From SKLM01 sp964450435 (GTDB taxonomy: Bacteria > Chloroflexota > Anaerolineae > B4-G1), in NCBI GenBank assembly GCA_964450435.1, contig CAYVCX010000025.1, positions 1 through 38,805 on the forward strand: DNA of 38,805 nucleotides, in the 5' to 3' direction. Numbering within the stretch: position 1 is the stretch's first letter; the number at the start of each line of letters is the position of its first letter. The notes below the pieces were generated by a model. It did no database searches. It was not told the origin of the DNA and saw only the letters and a program-made list of their open reading frames with translations. This document shows, piece after piece, positions 1 to 7,504 of this stretch. The translations under genes were made by a program, and so were the position numbers.

Positions 1-128
1 CTCTTCTCGATGATCCGGAGCGAAAAGCCGAGCTGGGCCGCCGGGCCCGGCGCCGGATCCGCGAACACTTCAGCTTGGGGCGGTATGTGCATCAGGTGAC
101 GACTGTCTATCTTGAGGATACCCCTTGA
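1..128 (+). CDS. Glycosyltransferase family 4, C-terminal fragment cut by the window edge
   Basis: Frame 3 is open from the left edge and encodes about 41 residues ending LEDTP and a TGA at 126-128. The fragment reads LLDDPERKAELGRRARRIRE followed by HFSLGRYVHQVTTVYL. This is the usual C-terminal helix of GT4 (GT-B fold) glycosyltransferases and resembles the end of the next gene (LLQDPDGRQAMGQAGRERV, then AHFSVERMV). It is therefore probably the end of a tandem, related glycosyltransferase. The donor and acceptor cannot be judged from this tail. Confidence 0.7.
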   Translation, partial: LLDDPERKAELGRRARRRIREHFSLGRYVHQVTTVYLEDTP

Positions 129-1293
129 CTCAGGAAAAGAGCCTTGTCCAACATCGGGTACGCCACCGCGCGGTGCGCTGCTGCCAGTGACCCGAGTTCT
201 CCACCTCATTACCGAGCTCAATACCGGCGGGGCGCAGAAGGCCCTGGCCCGGCTGCTCGCGCACCTGGACCGAGAGCGCTTCGAGCCCTGCGTCGCCTGC
301 CTGTACAATGGAGACAAGGCGGTAGCCCAGGAGATCCGGAAGCTGGGCATCCCGGTGACGGACCTGGGTATGACGGGCAAGGCACGTTGGGATGCTTTCT
401 GGCGGCTCTATCGCCTGCTGCGGCGGGAGCGCCCGGCGATCCTGCACACGTGGATGTATCATGCCAATGTCCCCGGCCGCCTGCTGGGCCGCCTGGCGGG
501 CGTGCCGGTGATCATCACGTCGCGGCGCAACGTCGACATCGGCGGCACCGGTCGCGAGCTCATCAACCGCTGGACGTCAGCTCTGGACGATCGGGTGATA
601 GCCGTGTGCGAGGTGGTCCGGCAGGCCGAGATGGAGCGGGCGGGCGTGACGGCGGAGCGCGTCGTGACGATCTACAACGGTGTTGAAGTCAACCGTTACA
701 CTGAGCTGAAAGCCGCAACACGGCGACGGACTCGCACCGCGCTTGGGGCTCCACTGGAGGCGCCTCTGCTGGGGTTTGTCGGCCGTCTCCACCCGCAGAA
801 GAACGTTGCCGCGCTCCTTGCCGCTATGAAGCAGGTCAAAGAGCGGTTTCCGGCCGCCCGGCTGGTCGTCGTCGGAGATGGCGAGCTGCGCAGTGCCCTG
901 GAGGCCCAGGCGCAGGCGCTGGGCCTCCAATCATCGGTGATCTTCGCCGGACAGCGGACCGATGTCCCTGAAATACTGGCTGCCCTGGACGCTTTCACGC
1001 TCCCGTCGCTTTGGGAAGGGCTGCCGAACGCGGCGCTGGAAGCGATGGCCGCTGGGTTGCCGGTGATCGCCACCCGGGTCGGCGGCGTGCCGGAGGTGGT
1101 CGTCGACGAGGTGACGGGCCTGCTGGTGCCGCCGGGCGATTCCAATGCCCTGGCAGAGGCGATAGTGAGGCTGCTTCAGGATCCAGATGGACGGCAAGCG
1201 ATGGGACAAGCGGGGCGGGAGCGCGTTAGAGCGCATTTCTCGGTTGAGCGAATGGTGAGGGAAACTGAGGCGCTCTACGAAGAGCTGACGTAA
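112..1293 (+). CDS. Glycosyltransferase family 4 (GT-B fold)
   Basis: Predicted retaining glycosyltransferase that moves a sugar from a nucleotide-sugar donor to a cell-envelope acceptor. The N-terminal domain begins TRVLHLITELNTGGAQ, with the GGAQ loop typical of GT4 enzymes. The C-terminal domain has GFVGRLHPQKN, VVVGDGELR, the EX7E-type donor site in EGLPNAALEAMAAGLPVIAT, and GLLVPPGD. The frame opens at a TTG at 112, overlapping the end of the preceding glycosyltransferase. The GTG at 187 gives a 368-residue protein starting at the first beta strand and is the likelier start, although neither has a clear ribosome binding site. The tandem position suggests a surface-polysaccharide or glycolipid cluster extending to the left. 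The substrate is not recognisable. Confidence 0.9.
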   Translation: MRIPLDSGKEPCPTSGTPPRGALLPVTRVLHLITELNTGGAQKALARLLAHLDRERFEPCVACLYNGDKAVAQEIRKLGIPVTDLGMTGKARWDAFWRLYRLLRRERPAILHTWMYHANVPGRLLGRLAGVPVIITSRRNVDIGGTGRELINRWTSALDDRVIAVCEVVRQAEMERAGVTAERVVTIYNGVEVNRYTELKAATRRRTRTALGAPLEAPLLGFVGRLHPQKNVAALLAAMKQVKERFPAARLVVVGDGELRSALEAQAQALGLQSSVIFAGQRTDVPEILAALDAFTLPSLWEGLPNAALEAMAAGLPVIATRVGGVPEVVVDEVTGLLVPPGDSNALAEAIVRLLQDPDGRQAMGQAGRERVRAHFSVERMVRETEALYEELT

Positions 1294-1951
1294 ATCTGAG
1301 GTTACGCCGGTTAACGCTCCCCTGAGGAGAGAAGCGACGAGGAGTCTGGTCGTTGGCAGGCGACCCGGCTGGCAACACGGATCAGATTCCTGGACTCGTT
1401 CCGGCGTGACCGCCCGGGTTGGCTGGAAATGATCAAGAGAAAGACACGCGTTCGGAATGACGGAGGTGAAGCACGCTCGCTCGGAATGACCAAAGGGGAA
1501 AGCACGAGCCGGGGACGAGCGCGCAGGGGAGGGAGTGGTAGTACAGCGGGGTCATCGTTCTCCGTGCTGAGTACCAAGAGGGGAACCGGACTGACAGACG
1601 GACGGGAGAGGCAGATACCCCCCGCTGTTGGGTCGAGCGAGGCTGCAGGCAGGTTGACCACAGGGCGAACGTGCAGTTCTGCTGCATCTATGCACTACTC
1701 CCTGTTCACCGAGCTGGCTACCACCCGTTCAACCCTCTTACGGAGCGTGTCGAAGAACTCTCCCCAGCCAGTCTCTGGCCACGCCGGACTCACTCTCGAA
1801 CCGATGGAGCCTCGAAATGGGCGTGGCACGCCGCACGATCCAGCTTCGGCGGCACGCACGCATCCACAAATTCGTCTCCCAATGACTTATTCAACAGTCC
1901 CCTTGCGAGGCCTTGCGCGGTGATGGATTCCGGGGTATCCTCTCGACACTC
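1294..1951. other. Intergenic region with dispersed GGAATGAC-type repeat
   Basis: I see no convincing gene in these 658 bases. Open frames here have no recognisable domain. TCGGAATGAC occurs twice, at 1453-1462 and 1482-1491, and again at 4479-4488 inside another intergenic region. This suggests a dispersed non-coding repeat. No strong promoter for the following tlyA gene was found. Confidence 0.5.
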
Positions 1952-2731
1952 ATGGGGAAGAGACGGCTCGACATCTTGATGGCGCAACGGGAGTTAGCGG
2001 AGAGCCGCAACAAGGCTCAACGCTTAATCCGAGCGGGCGAGGTACGTGTCGACGGGCAGCTGGTGCACAAGCCGAGCACGGCGGTCGCAGAGGATGCTGA
2101 GATCACGATCCAGGCCAAGCCCCCCTTCGTGAGTCGGGGAGGAAGGAAGCTGCAGGCAGCGCTGGATCGGTTCGGCATCGATGTGACCGGTGTCGTGGCG
2201 GCGGATGTGGGCGCCTCGACGGGCGGGTTTACGGACTGTCTGCTCCAGCGCGGCGCGCGGCGCGTGTACGCCATCGATGTCGGGTATGGGCAGCTGCACT
2301 GGAAGTTGCGCAACGATCCTCGTGTGGTGTTGATGGAGCGCACCAATGCGCGATATCTCAAGAGCCTGCCAGAGCCGGTGGATCTCGTCACAATCGACGT
2401 CTCGTTCATCTCGCTGGAGCTGATTCTTGCCGCAGCAGTGGGCTGGCTTACGGGCCAGGGTGAGGTGGCGGCGCTGATCAAACCCCAGTTTGAGGCCGGC
2501 CCGCAGAACGTGGAGAAGGGCGGCGTGGTGCGCGACCCCGACGTCCATAGACAAGTGCTACAGGACGTACTGGGAAAGGCCGCTGGCGTAGGCCTGGCTC
2601 TGCAAGGGCTCATGCCTTCGCCGCTGCGAGGCCCGGCCGGAAACGTTGAGTTCCTGGCGTGGTGGAACCAGAAGGGCGATTCCGTCGACCAACAGTCGGC
2701 CATTGCCGGGTGCCTGGCGCAGATCAGCTGA
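1952..2731 (+). CDS. tlyA: TlyA-family rRNA 2'-O-methyltransferase (hemolysin-A-like)
   Basis: A 259-residue SAM-dependent methyltransferase. In characterised members it 2'-O-methylates cytidines in 16S and/or 23S rRNA. An N-terminal S4 RNA-binding domain (about residues 3-60, RRLDILMAQRELAESRNKAQ) is followed by the SRGGRKL linker at 61-67. An FtsJ-like Rossmann domain follows, with the SAM motif DVGASTGGFTD at 85-95, then DVGYGQL, VTIDVSFISL and LIKPQFEAG. The ATG at 1952 is chosen because MGKRRLDIL is the family N-terminus; an upstream GTG at 1913 would add 13 unrelated residues. It is monocistronic here and converges on the minus-strand SHOCT operon, with only 10 bases between the stops. 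Older annotations call such proteins hemolysins; the RNA methyltransferase role is better supported. Confidence 0.93.
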   Translation: MGKRRLDILMAQRELAESRNKAQRLIRAGEVRVDGQLVHKPSTAVAEDAEITIQAKPPFVSRGGRKLQAALDRFGIDVTGVVAADVGASTGGFTDCLLQRGARRVYAIDVGYGQLHWKLRNDPRVVLMERTNARYLKSLPEPVDLVTIDVSFISLELILAAAVGWLTGQGEVAALIKPQFEAGPQNVEKGGVVRDPDVHRQVLQDVLGKAAGVGLALQGLMPSPLRGPAGNVEFLAWWNQKGDSVDQQSAIAGCLAQIS

Positions 2732-2741
2732 TCCCCAATCG

Positions 2742-3119
2742 CTACTCCACGTAGATCTCCACGCGCTCGTTGTCCTCGCTGTCCATGACCTCGACGATCT
2801 TGCCTTCTGCGCCGCTGGCGATCAGATCTTCCAGTTCGTGGAGATCGATATCCTGGGACTCGGGGGCGAATCGTTCGGCGATCCGTAGTCCGGCGCTTAC
2901 CAACCCCAACGGGATGGTCACATTGACCCTCCCGGCACCCGAGTCCAGGTCCGTCACACGGATGCGAAGATAGCGGGACTTGGTCCCGGGCGCAGCGGCG
3001 CGCGGGCCCGCCTCCTGGCCCTTACTCAGGGCTCGAAGCAAGGACGTCGCCTCCTCCGGCGTGATCTTCCCGTCCTCCAGCATCTGAAGCACTCTCAATC
3101 TCTCTTCATTGGCGGTCAC
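2742..3119 (-). CDS. Small SHOCT-like domain protein
   Basis: Last gene of the DUF2089 operon, 125 residues, soluble. Residues 4-34 form a SHOCT-like module (NEERLRVLQMLEDGKITPEE, then ATSLLRAL). It is the same helix, GKIT turn and helix seen in three other products of this operon. After a Gly/Ala/Pro linker comes a roughly 80-residue domain (YLRIRVTDLDSGAGRVNVTI, then an acidic stretch ending ERVEIYVE) found in other SHOCT-like proteins. The GTG at 3119 is chosen because a perfect AGGAGG lies 8 nt upstream; a GTG at 3128 would sit directly on that site. The AGGAGG overlaps the stop codon of the preceding gene, so translation is probably coupled. The molecular function is unknown. Confidence 0.8.
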   Translation of the reverse strand: MTANEERLRVLQMLEDGKITPEEATSLLRALSKGQEAGPRAAAPGTKSRYLRIRVTDLDSGAGRVNVTIPLGLVSAGLRIAERFAPESQDIDLHELEDLIASGAEGKIVEVMDSEDNERVEIYVE

Positions 3120-3127
3120 TTGGTTCA

Positions 3128-3133
3128 CCTCCT
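3128..3133 (-). promoter_or_regulatory. Ribosome binding site AGGAGG deciding the start at 3119
   Basis: A perfect AGGAGG on the minus strand lies 8 nt before the GTG at 3119. It overlaps the TAG stop of the upstream gene (3132-3134), an arrangement that supports translational coupling. Confidence 0.75.
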
Positions 3134-3731
3134 AGCAGACGGCTATGGTGACTTCCTCACCGTCCTCGTCCTCGACCTCAACGACGAAGACGTTCCCGCG
3201 TCGAATCTCCTCTCGCATAGTCAAGATGAGCTCGTCGGCACCGGTCTCCCCGATCTGGGGAACGAAAGGGCCAGCAACCCGCAGCAACCAGGTGACCAAC
3301 AGGAGCGGGACTGGAAGCGCGATCATGAGCCCGCGCCTTCCCGGTTCCCGGATCCGCACGTAGAGCCAACGCGCGCGTTGAAGCCACCAGCCCGTGATCA
3401 TCACGAGCAAGCCCAGCGCAAAAAAGCCCCATCCCCATCCCAGCCGGGCTCCGCCGTCCGATCCGTATGCTCGCGCCAGCAACAAGCCTCCCGCGGCCAG
3501 GACAGCGACTCCGGCGCCGAAGACGATCTGCCCGGCGAAGCGGACGAACCAGGGCATAAGGAACTCGGGCGGTCGCTCATGTTGCTCCCCGGTGGGTGCC
3601 ACTGTCTCTGCCATCGGAGAGGACTCCGACGGCGTTGCGTCTGCCAGCTTGCTCAGCCTTTGCAACCCTTCTTCCACGCTGATCTGGCCAGCTTCGATCA
3701 GATCCAATATCCGTAGACGCTGTTCGCTCAT
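3132..3731 (-). CDS. SHOCT-like domain membrane protein
   Basis: A 199-residue protein. Residues 3-31 (EQRLRILDLIEAGQISVEEG, then LQRLSKL) form the SHOCT-like module shared across this operon. A Ser/Pro/Glu-rich linker follows, then three predicted membrane segments (IVFGAGVAVLAAGGLLLARA; WGFFALGLLVMITGWWL; GLMIALPVPLLLVTWLL), and a C-terminal acidic tail (EVEDEDGEEVTIAV). The ATG at 3731 is preceded by GAGGGAAG; a longer frame reaching 3821 has no support. It is tightly coupled to the downstream SHOCT gene. I infer that the module is cytoplasmic and can meet the soluble partners. The function is unknown. Confidence 0.8.
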   Translation of the reverse strand: MSEQRLRILDLIEAGQISVEEGLQRLSKLADATPSESSPMAETVAPTGEQHERPPEFLMPWFVRFAGQIVFGAGVAVLAAGGLLLARAYGSDGGARLGWGWGFFALGLLVMITGWWLQRARWLYVRIREPGRRGLMIALPVPLLLVTWLLRVAGPFVPQIGETGADELILTMREEIRRGNVFVVEVEDEDGEEVTIAVC

Positions 3732-3762
3732 CACTTCCCTCTGGATATTCTGAATGTGCCCC

Positions 3763-4350
3763 CTACCGGACAGCAGCCTGCTGGAGCACTGCATCGTCGT
3801 GATCCGGCAAGGCATCCTCAACGTTGCGAACGGCAGGGACCAGGTGGGCAGCTGCCGTGTTCAGCGCAGCCAGAACCCCGGTCACCACAAACAGCAAGCC
3901 CTTCCCCGCACCCACGCCCCTGCCAACCAGCCCTCCAAACGATGACACCAGCCTTCCCCCCTCGTCCATCGCCGGTTCCAGAACCTGGTCGGCCAAAGGA
4001 CCCGCCAGGAGCTGGCTCACCGGCATCACCAGCCCGGCAACCAGGCGACGAGTGGTGAAGACCCTGCCCTGGACATCGGGGGCCACTCTAGACTGCCAAA
4101 TGGCCTGATTGGCCCCATTTATGATGGGAGCGAAAGAGGAAAACATACACATGCGGGCAGTCCGATCGACCAGCATGCCGACAAGAGGACCAAGAACGAC
4201 CATGGGCGTGGCGAAGAAGAAGCCGACCAGCGCCAGGGGCGTGGCCCTGCCCGTGACCTCGTAGGCCCACAGGGTGAGACCAAAGTGGCTCATAGCGGTT
4301 CCGAGCAGGGAAACGACCTGTCCCACCCAGACGACGGTAAACGATCGCAT
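3763..4350 (-). pseudogene. MFS_3-type transporter with a large internal in-frame deletion
   Basis: 195 residues, about half the usual length of an EntS-like MFS_3 exporter. Residues 1-66 match the family N-terminus (VVWVGQVVSLLGTAMSHFGL, two membrane segments, then the loop GPLVGMLVDRTAR). The sequence then jumps to the family C-terminus: SSFAPIINGANQAIWQSRVA, PDVQGRVFTTRRLVAG, LLAGPLADQVLEPAM. The central segments, roughly TM3 to TM9, are missing, yet the frame stays open. Either this is a decaying remnant or a short protein that may still be made. It lies in the DUF2089 operon after a complete MFS gene, with a dispersed repeat between them. The ATG at 4350 has a weak ribosome binding site. 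It is not expected to transport by itself. Confidence 0.7.
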
Positions 4351-4389
4351 TCCACTACTAAGAAACTGATCACCCAGTCACCGAGAACC

Positions 4390-4490
4390 ATCACTCCGAG
4401 CGAGCACCGCGAGTCCAGGAATCTCGCCCTTGCTGGCAACGAGATTCCTCCGCTACACTCCGCTGTGCTCCGTTCCGGTCGGAATGACGC
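4390..4490. repeat. Dispersed intergenic repeat with hairpin and TCGGAATGAC end
   Basis: A 10-bp perfect inverted repeat (AGGAATCTCG at 4417-4426 with its complement at 4440-4449, 13-nt loop) is followed by an imperfect CCGCTnnnCTCCG-rich stretch and TCGGAATGAC at 4479-4488. The same decamer occurs twice near 1453-1491. The structure resembles REP-like non-coding repeats. It sits between the complete and the deleted MFS genes, inside the operon. Confidence 0.6.
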
Positions 4491-4561
4491 AGGCGGCGGT
4501 TTCTTGCCTACGGAGTGGCGTGCCAGCGCCATGGGGCAACTCGGAAGAGACTGCGGCATCT

Positions 4562-5872
4562 CTAGAGACTCCTCGCCGGCCCTTCGTCATCGACCATCGC
4601 AGGACGGCCACTCTCCGACGCACCATGCAACGAACTGCGAACCACCGCTCGGTCTGTCTGGCCGAAGAAGCCGTGGAGCATCAGCGCTGCCACCAAGTAC
4701 GTCGCACCGGTGGCCAGGAAGAGCGGCGGGAACCCGAGGCTCTGCTGCACGACACCGCTGACGCCCGGCCCGATGCCACGCCCAACGGACCAGGTCAAGC
4801 CCAGCATCGCGCCGAGCTTGCCGCGTTCGTGCTCCTCAGCTTGCTCCATAGCGAAGGCGGTATACAGGGGCCCGCCCATGTTCATCAGCGTAGCTCGCAC
4901 CCAGAAGGCGCCGACAGCGACGGGCAGAGTTGGCACGAAACCCAGCATCAGCAGGAAGGGCAACGAGGCAAGCTGGCTTCCAACTATGGTGCGCACGTTC
5001 CCCCAACGTTCGGCGGCTATAGGGGCGAGCATGGTGGCGAGCCCCATTCCCAGTTGTGAGACCCCAAAGGCGAAGCCCAGAAGGCTATCGCTGATCCCGA
5101 AGCGCTGCTTGAAGAAGATGTTGAGATACGGAATCAGAAGCCCGGCACCCAGACTAATGACAAGCTGCGGCACCAGGAGCCTCCAGACATCCTTTCTCAG
5201 CACCAGAGATCGAAGAGAAAGCCCCAATCCACCATCGCCAGGACCATCAAACTCACGCCGCTCGTGCAGCATCAACAGAGGGATCAGAGACAGGGACATC
5301 ACAGCGGCAGCGAGAAGGAGAGTAGCACGGTAGGCAGGAGCGCTTTCGGGCGGCTGCCCCAACAGCGAGCCAAACCAGCCCGGCATCGGACCGCCGATGA
5401 GGCTCCCAGCGAAACCAACCAGCATCATCAGTCCCATCCGGGTGCTGAACAGCGTGGCTCGCTTGTCCGCCGCAGCGTTCTCGGCCATGAAGGCCGGGCC
5501 GGTGGCCATGTAGATCGCGTCTCCGCCGCCCCACACGACAGCAGCCACCAACAGCGGCCAATCCAGCGGCGAAAGCACCACAACCAGCACTCCCGTGGTC
5601 GAAAGGAGCAGACCGAGGAGAAACGACCGCTTCCGCCCAAATCGGTCAGCCGCCACCCCCATCGGGAGCCCCAGTCCGAGGGCAGACAGGCTCTCCAGCG
5701 ACATCAAGGCACCCAGGAACGCCTCGTTGTTTCCTCGTGCCAATATGAAAAGGTTCAGGAACAGCCGGAAGATGCCGCTTCCCAGGCCGCTCAGGGCCGT
5801 CATCACCAAGAAGAGCTTGGCATTGCGGCCGAGTCCGCCCATACGCTCGACGTGGCGCCTAAGAGCCTTCAT
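4562..5872 (-). CDS. Major facilitator superfamily transporter
   Basis: A 436-residue integral membrane protein with about 12 hydrophobic segments, the normal length for MFS. The motif-A loop between TM2 and TM3 is present (MGVAADRFGRKR, residues 71-82). A cytoplasmic hydrophilic loop near the middle (LHERREFDGPGDGGLGLSLR) separates the two six-helix halves. The hydrophilic C-terminus of about 30 residues is probably cytoplasmic. It most likely exports small molecules or drugs, but no substrate can be read from the sequence. It starts at the ATG at 5872, 13 bases after the stop of the DUF4097 gene, so it shares that transcript. Its position beside a Zn-ribbon regulator and SHOCT proteins suggests induction under envelope or drug stress, which is inference. 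Confidence 0.88.
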   Translation of the reverse strand: MKALRRHVERMGGLGRNAKLFLVMTALSGLGSGIFRLFLNLFILARGNNEAFLGALMSLESLSALGLGLPMGVAADRFGRKRSFLLGLLLSTTGVLVVVLSPLDWPLLVAAVVWGGGDAIYMATGPAFMAENAAADKRATLFSTRMGLMMLVGFAGSLIGGPMPGWFGSLLGQPPESAPAYRATLLLAAAVMSLSLIPLLMLHERREFDGPGDGGLGLSLRSLVLRKDVWRLLVPQLVISLGAGLLIPYLNIFFKQRFGISDSLLGFAFGVSQLGMGLATMLAPIAAERWGNVRTIVGSQLASLPFLLMLGFVPTLPVAVGAFWVRATLMNMGGPLYTAFAMEQAEEHERGKLGAMLGLTWSVGRGIGPGVSGVVQQSLGFPPLFLATGATYLVAALMLHGFFGQTDRAVVRSSLHGASESGRPAMVDDEGPARSL

Positions 5873-5885
5873 TCAGTGATCGCCG

Positions 5886-7010
5886 TCACGAGCCCTCAAG
5901 AGCAGCGAGGAGCTCCGAAGCCTGCTCCGGGGTGAGCTTCCCTTCCTCAACCATGCGTAGCACGCGAAGCCTCTCCTCATCCGTGGCAGCCTGCTCGGGC
6001 CGGGCTCTGTGACCGCTGGCGCGCTGCCAGCGGCGTTCGGCTCGCTCGGCGCGCAGGCGAGCCTGCTCAGCGGCGCGCTCCGCCTTCCGGCGTGCTCGCT
6101 CCGTCGTCCGCTCCACGCGCCGCTTGACCGCCTCCGGATCCACACGGCCAAGACTGGCCTCGAGACGGGTGGCCATCTCTGCGAGTGCCTCATGCACCCG
6201 GTGCTCGATGTGGGCACCCAACTCCTCAAGCTCGACGCCGCCTTCGAATGAGTCGTCGCTCCCATCCGGACGGAGGGCCAGGTTGCCTCTCACGTCGGCT
6301 TCTAGGGTGGCCTCTCCGTCACCCAAGGTGCCTTCGACTGCACCATCGTGGCGCTCCAAGTCCAGACCCGGGATGCTGGAATGACTATGACCACGGGCGC
6401 GGACGGTAAGACGGAGACTCGCGTCGGCCGGCACGCGCACGGTCAGGTTGCCGCTGGCGTTCACACGGTAGTCGACCCCCGGCGAGAACGGTGGTCCCAG
6501 CCTGACGTTTCCACGGACTTTCTCAGCCTCGAGCCCACCCGCCAGACCTTCGGTCATCAGGTTGCCAGCCACTTCGGCCAGTTTGACGGGGCCCTCCACT
6601 GCGCTGGCGTGGGCGTTTCCTTTCACGTCAAGGGCTTCAAGGCCTCCAGCAACCTCACGGGCGCTCAGGTTTCCCAGCGCCTCATCCAGGGATACGGGAC
6701 CAACCCGGCGCAGGGCTACATTTCCACGGATCAGGTCGAGGTCGAGGGACCCCTCCACGTCCTCAATGCGCAGATTCCCCAGCACACGTTCCACCCTGAG
6801 AGTCGTGTCGGACGGGCACGTGACTGTGCAGTCAGCGGCGATCGAGAGAGTAACGGTCTCCCCGCGTTCCTCGAGATCCAGGTCTTCGTCGCCGTTCAGC
6901 ACCAAGAGGGTGATCTGCTGCTCGCTCCCTGCACGCACCGTCAAGTTGCCCAAGCATTCACGGACGACGACGTGAGGCGCCCGAGGCACCTCAAGGGTAC
7001 GTTTGAACAT
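5886..7010 (-). CDS. DUF4097-type beta-repeat protein with C-terminal SHOCT-like module
   Basis: 374 residues with no signal peptide. Residues 1 to about 265 form short repeats of roughly 20 residues built around LGNL, RGNV, KGNA, AGNL and RGNL. This is the repeat style of DUF4097/adhesin-like beta-solenoids (as in YvlB- and LiaX-like proteins). A basic Arg/Ala/Glu-rich, probably coiled-coil helix (about 300-340) leads to a terminal SHOCT-like module at 343-374 (TDEERLRVLRMVEEGKLTPE, then QASELLAAL). The ATG at 7010 has GGAGGAAG just upstream. It is the second gene of the operon, 54 bases after the DUF2089 gene. Related proteins belong to envelope-stress regulons; here the module shared with the regulator suggests direct contact. 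The biochemical role is unknown. Confidence 0.85.
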   Translation of the reverse strand: MFKRTLEVPRAPHVVVRECLGNLTVRAGSEQQITLLVLNGDEDLDLEERGETVTLSIAADCTVTCPSDTTLRVERVLGNLRIEDVEGSLDLDLIRGNVALRRVGPVSLDEALGNLSAREVAGGLEALDVKGNAHASAVEGPVKLAEVAGNLMTEGLAGGLEAEKVRGNVRLGPPFSPGVDYRVNASGNLTVRVPADASLRLTVRARGHSHSSIPGLDLERHDGAVEGTLGDGEATLEADVRGNLALRPDGSDDSFEGGVELEELGAHIEHRVHEALAEMATRLEASLGRVDPEAVKRRVERTTERARRKAERAAEQARLRAERAERRWQRASGHRARPEQAATDEERLRVLRMVEEGKLTPEQASELLAALEGS

Positions 7011-7064
7011 GACTTCCTCCTTCGCCTTCCGGCGCCGACATCCACCATCGGCGGGGTCAGCTCT

Positions 7065-7436
7065 CTAGCCCTCTTGAATCAGCTCAAGGGCCCTGTCCGC
7101 AGAGATCTCTTTCCGAGCCAACCGCTCAAGTATCTCCTGGCGGCGCTGATCGGACGCCTCCTCGCGTTCCCCCACCTCGTAACCCATGGCGCGCATAGCC
7201 TCTTCGAGACGGCTTCGGACGGTGGGGTACGAAAGGCCCAGTTCCTCCTGTACCCGGTTCAGCTTCCCCTCGCAGCGGATGAATATCTCCACGAAGTGAC
7301 GTTGCTCGGGCGTCAACTGGAAGAGTGGCCCCAGGGTGAAGCGGCCCTCCACAGCAGTGCCGCAGTTGCGGCATACCATCCGTGTGACCAGCATGTCATT
7401 ATGACAGACCGAACACTCGGTCGGAGCAGTGTACAT
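7065..7436 (-). CDS. DUF2089-family zinc-ribbon/HTH regulator
   Basis: 123 residues, probable transcription regulator and first gene of the operon. The N-terminal zinc ribbon uses C8-x2-C11 and C22-x2-C25 (CSVC and CRNC). A helix-turn-helix region follows (about 41-83: LTPEQRHFVEIFIRCEGKLN, then VQEELGLSYPTVRSRLEEAM), the standard DUF2089 core. Residues 95-122 (SDQRRQEILERLARKEISAD, then RALELIQ) look like the SHOCT-like module in the downstream gene products. The ATG at 7436 is preceded by TTGGAGG at a good distance; a GTG-initiated extension to 7541 would run through the promoter. Two CTTGAGA repeats flank the -10 box, which suggests autoregulation. Confidence 0.88.
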   Translation of the reverse strand: MYTAPTECSVCHNDMLVTRMVCRNCGTAVEGRFTLGPLFQLTPEQRHFVEIFIRCEGKLNRVQEELGLSYPTVRSRLEEAMRAMGYEVGEREEASDQRRQEILERLARKEISADRALELIQEG

Positions 7437-7468
7437 AGAGCCTCCAATCAATAGAATTTGAGCCGATC

Positions 7469-7496
7469 CTTGAGAATTATAATATATCACTTGAGA
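7469..7496. promoter_or_regulatory. Candidate operator: two CTTGAGA direct repeats flanking the -10 box
   Basis: CTTGAGA occurs at 7469-7475 and at 7490-7496, followed by ATT and TTT respectively. The starts are 21 bp apart, two helical turns. They bracket the -10 hexamer of the DUF2089 promoter, a position expected for a repressor. The binding protein is inferred; the adjacent DUF2089 HTH protein is the obvious candidate. Confidence 0.45.
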
Positions 7497-7504
7497 TTTG
7501 TCAA
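7476..7504 (-). promoter_or_regulatory. Consensus sigma-70 promoter of the DUF2089 operon
   Basis: On the minus strand TTGACA (7499-7504) is followed by exactly 17 nt and TATAAT (7476-7481), a perfect match to the sigma-70 consensus. It lies about 40 bases before the ATG at 7436. The local AT-rich composition contrasts with the surrounding GC-rich DNA. Confidence 0.85.

Noticed and set aside
1429..1923. 164-residue plus-strand frame between the glycosyltransferase and tlyA
   Set aside because: It runs through the dispersed repeat and has a Ser/Arg/Thr-rich composition typical of non-coding DNA.
6348..7454. Plus-strand 368-residue open frame
   Set aside because: Antisense to the DUF4097 and DUF2089 genes; high GC content keeps such frames open.
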